In this document: positions 5,094 through 6,469 of the stretch, in pieces
Layout of the letters: each line of letters begins with the position of its first letter
How positions within the stretch are numbered: the first letter of the stretch is position 1
Source: CAZJYC01 sp964550165
GTDB lineage: Bacteria > Acidobacteriota > Aminicenantia > Aminicenantales > Aminicenantaceae
DNA length: 6,469 bases
Reading direction: 5' to 3'
NCBI GenBank assembly: GCA_964550165.1
Contig: CAZJYC010000106.1
Coordinates: 1-6,469, forward strand
Notes under the pieces: generated by a model
What the model was told of the DNA's origin: nothing
Seen by the model: the letters and a program-made list of their open reading frames with translations, nothing else
Database searches by the model: none
Position numbers and translations under genes: made by a program

Positions 5094-6469
5094 ATGTTCA
5101 GAATCGAGAGCAAGGTGGACACAAAGAGTAAAGAATACAAAGATAATTTTGATCATCTGAAGAGGATTGTCGCTGAATACAAAGAGAGGCTGGCCAAAGT
5201 CCAGGAGGGAGGCCCTCCAAAATACAGGGAGCTTCACAAGTCCAGGAAAAAGCTTTTAGCGCGGGGAAGGCTGGAGAAACTTTTCGACCGTAACACGCCT
5301 TTTCTGGAGCTTTCTCCTCTGGCTGCCTGCGACCAGTATGATAACGAAGCGCCCGGAGCTGGCATGGTCACCGGAATCGGAGTCATCCACGGCCGGGAAG
5401 TCCTGGTCGTGGCCAATGACGCCACTGTCAAGGGCGGCACGTATTTCCCGATGACCATCAAGAAGCATGTCCGGGCCCAGGAAATTGCCCTGCAGAACCG
5501 ACTGCCCTGCATCTACCTGGTCGATTCCGGGGGGATATTCCTTCCGCATCAGTCCGGGACTTTTGCCGACAAGGAGTATTTTGGCAGAATTTTTTACAAC
5601 CAGGCTCGCCTTTCAGCTTTAGGGATACCCCAGATATCGATTGTCATGGGCTCCTGCACAGCCGGAGGCGCCTATGTGCCGGCCATGAGCGATGAGACTG
5701 TTATAGTCCGCCAGCAGGGTACGATTTTTATCGGAGGACCGCCTCTGGTCAAAGCAGCCACAGGAGAAGAAGTGACCGATGAGGAGCTTGGAGGGGCTGA
5801 TGTCCACTGCCGCATCTCCGGGGTTTCGGATTATTATGCGCTCAACGATGAGCATGCCCTGGAGATAGCCAGGAACATCGTAGAAACTCTGGACCCGCCA
5901 AAGAAATTTGAACTGGATATGGCTGAGCCTGAAGAGCCTTATTATGACCCTCAGGAAATTTACGGGATTATTCCCCAGGATTTGAGGAAGACGTTTGACA
6001 TCAAGGAGATTATCGCCCGCATCGTCGATGGCAGCCGCTTCCAGGAATTCAAGGAATTGTACGGACAGACGCTGGTCTGCGGGTTTGCCCGGATCATGGG
6101 CTATCCTGTCGGCATCCTGGCCAACAACGGGGTTCTTTTTTCTGAAAGCTCCCTGAAGGGCGCCCATTTCATCACCCTTTGCGCCATGCGCAAAGTTCCC
6201 CTGATATTCCTCCAGAACATCACGGGTTTTATCGTCGGAAAGCAGTATGAGCATCGCGGCATAGCCAAGGATGGAGCCAAGCTTGTCCATGCTGTGGCCA
6301 ATGCCGATGTGCCCAAGTTTACGGTTATAGTTGGAGGCTCCTATGGAGCTGGCAATTATGCCATGTGCGGGCGGGCCTATGCGCCAAGACTTCTCTGGAT
6401 ATGGGCAAACGGCCGCATCAGCGTCATGGGTGGAGAACAGGCGGCCAGCGTTCTTCTGACTGTGAAAAT
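5094..6469 (+). CDS. mccB: 3-methylcrotonyl-CoA carboxylase beta subunit (carboxyltransferase), 3' end cut by window edge
   Basis: An open frame of 458 codons runs to the right edge; the family is usually about 535 residues, so roughly 75 are missing. The subunit transfers carboxyl from carboxybiotin to 3-methylcrotonyl-CoA, giving 3-methylglutaconyl-CoA in leucine/isovalerate breakdown. Diagnostic blocks: GGTYFPMTIKKHVRAQEIA, the acyl-CoA oxyanion-type motif GSCTAGGAY (186-194), GGPPLVKAATGEEV (214-227) followed by EELGGADVHC, NNGVLFSES (344-352), LQNITGFIVG, and GGSYGAGNY (414-422) in the second crotonase-like half. ATGEEV with ADVHC and MCGRAYAPR favour methylcrotonyl- over propionyl-CoA carboxylase; a geranyl-CoA carboxylase is the nearest alternative. 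AGGGG lies 6 bases before the ATG, and an in-frame TGA at 5076 excludes a longer start. The biotin-carrying alpha subunit should lie beyond the edge. A terminator upstream suggests its own transcription or read-through from the HMG-CoA synthase set. Confidence 0.92.
   Translation, partial: MFRIESKVDTKSKEYKDNFDHLKRIVAEYKERLAKVQEGGPPKYRELHKSRKKLLARGRLEKLFDRNTPFLELSPLAACDQYDNEAPGAGMVTGIGVIHGREVLVVANDATVKGGTYFPMTIKKHVRAQEIALQNRLPCIYLVDSGGIFLPHQSGTFADKEYFGRIFYNQARLSALGIPQISIVMGSCTAGGAYVPAMSDETVIVRQQGTIFIGGPPLVKAATGEEVTDEELGGADVHCRISGVSDYYALNDEHALEIARNIVETLDPPKKFELDMAEPEEPYYDPQEIYGIIPQDLRKTFDIKEIIARIVDGSRFQEFKELYGQTLVCGFARIMGYPVGILANNGVLFSESSLKGAHFITLCAMRKVPLIFLQNITGFIVGKQYEHRGIAKDGAKLVHAVANADVPKFTVIVGGSYGAGNYAMCGRAYAPRLLWIWANGRISVMGGEQAASVLLTVK

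Noticed and set aside
5619..6290. 223-codon minus-strand reading frame inside the carboxylase region
   Set aside because: The plus strand encodes clear carboxyltransferase motifs across the same bases; the reverse frame is a codon-bias shadow with no recognisable domain.
5094..6469. Reading the carboxylase as propionyl-CoA carboxylase beta subunit
   Set aside because: The KAATGEEV-EELGGADVHC and MCGRAYAPR blocks and the N-terminal region follow the methylcrotonyl-CoA carboxylase branch rather than the propionyl-CoA branch.
1..6469. CRISPR arrays, tRNA or rRNA genes, insertion sequences
   Set aside because: No spaced repeats, cloverleaf, ribosomal RNA motifs or transposase sequences were seen on either strand.

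Overview
The window comes from a bacterial draft assembly: it carries a scaffold gap of 100 Ns, has mid-range GC, clear Shine-Dalgarno sites, and an ECF sigma factor paired with a zinc-finger anti-sigma factor. The lineage cannot be fixed from this sequence. An uncultured anaerobic or soil/sediment bacterium that carries archaeal-type HMG-CoA synthase and thiolase genes (as some Aminicenantota, Chloroflexota or Desulfobacterota-like groups do) would fit, but that is a guess.

Left half (1-2178), all on the minus strand: a tightly packed envelope-stress style operon. Read in its own direction it holds an ECF sigma factor (only the last 35 codons are visible; the rest lies in the gap), a one-TM anti-sigma factor whose ATG overlaps the sigma stop, a four-TM protein joining a TM2-like half to a LiaI/LiaF-like half, a 66-residue LiaI/LiaF-like two-TM protein, and a DUF4097-like membrane-anchored beta-repeat protein that runs off the left edge. 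Just right of the gap sit a near-consensus housekeeping promoter (TTGACA-18-TAGAAT) and a GGAACTTTT element that matches an ECF -35 box, so the operon looks both constitutive and self-activated. A 32-bp palindrome with perfect 15-bp arms lies inside the DUF4097 gene.

Right half (2338-6469), plus strand: archaeal-type HMG-CoA synthase, SCP2/archaeal-type thiolase and a zinc-ribbon/OB-fold DUF35 protein lie 9 and 14 bases apart, in the arrangement that encodes the thiolase/HMGCS channelling complex of archaea. After a hairpin terminator (4955-4978) and a short leader comes the beta (carboxyltransferase) subunit of a 3-methylcrotonyl-CoA carboxylase, truncated by the right edge.

How the right half may work together: methylcrotonyl-CoA carboxylase, HMG-CoA synthase and thiolase all act around HMG-CoA. 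Next to a leucine/isovalerate-type carboxylase, the synthase-thiolase complex could run backwards, splitting HMG-CoA to acetoacetyl-CoA and then acetyl-CoA in place of HMG-CoA lyase. It could also run forwards to feed mevalonate, or feed isovaleryl-CoA synthesis by reversing leucine breakdown. The window holds neither HMG-CoA lyase, HMG-CoA reductase nor methylglutaconyl-CoA hydratase, so the direction is undecided.
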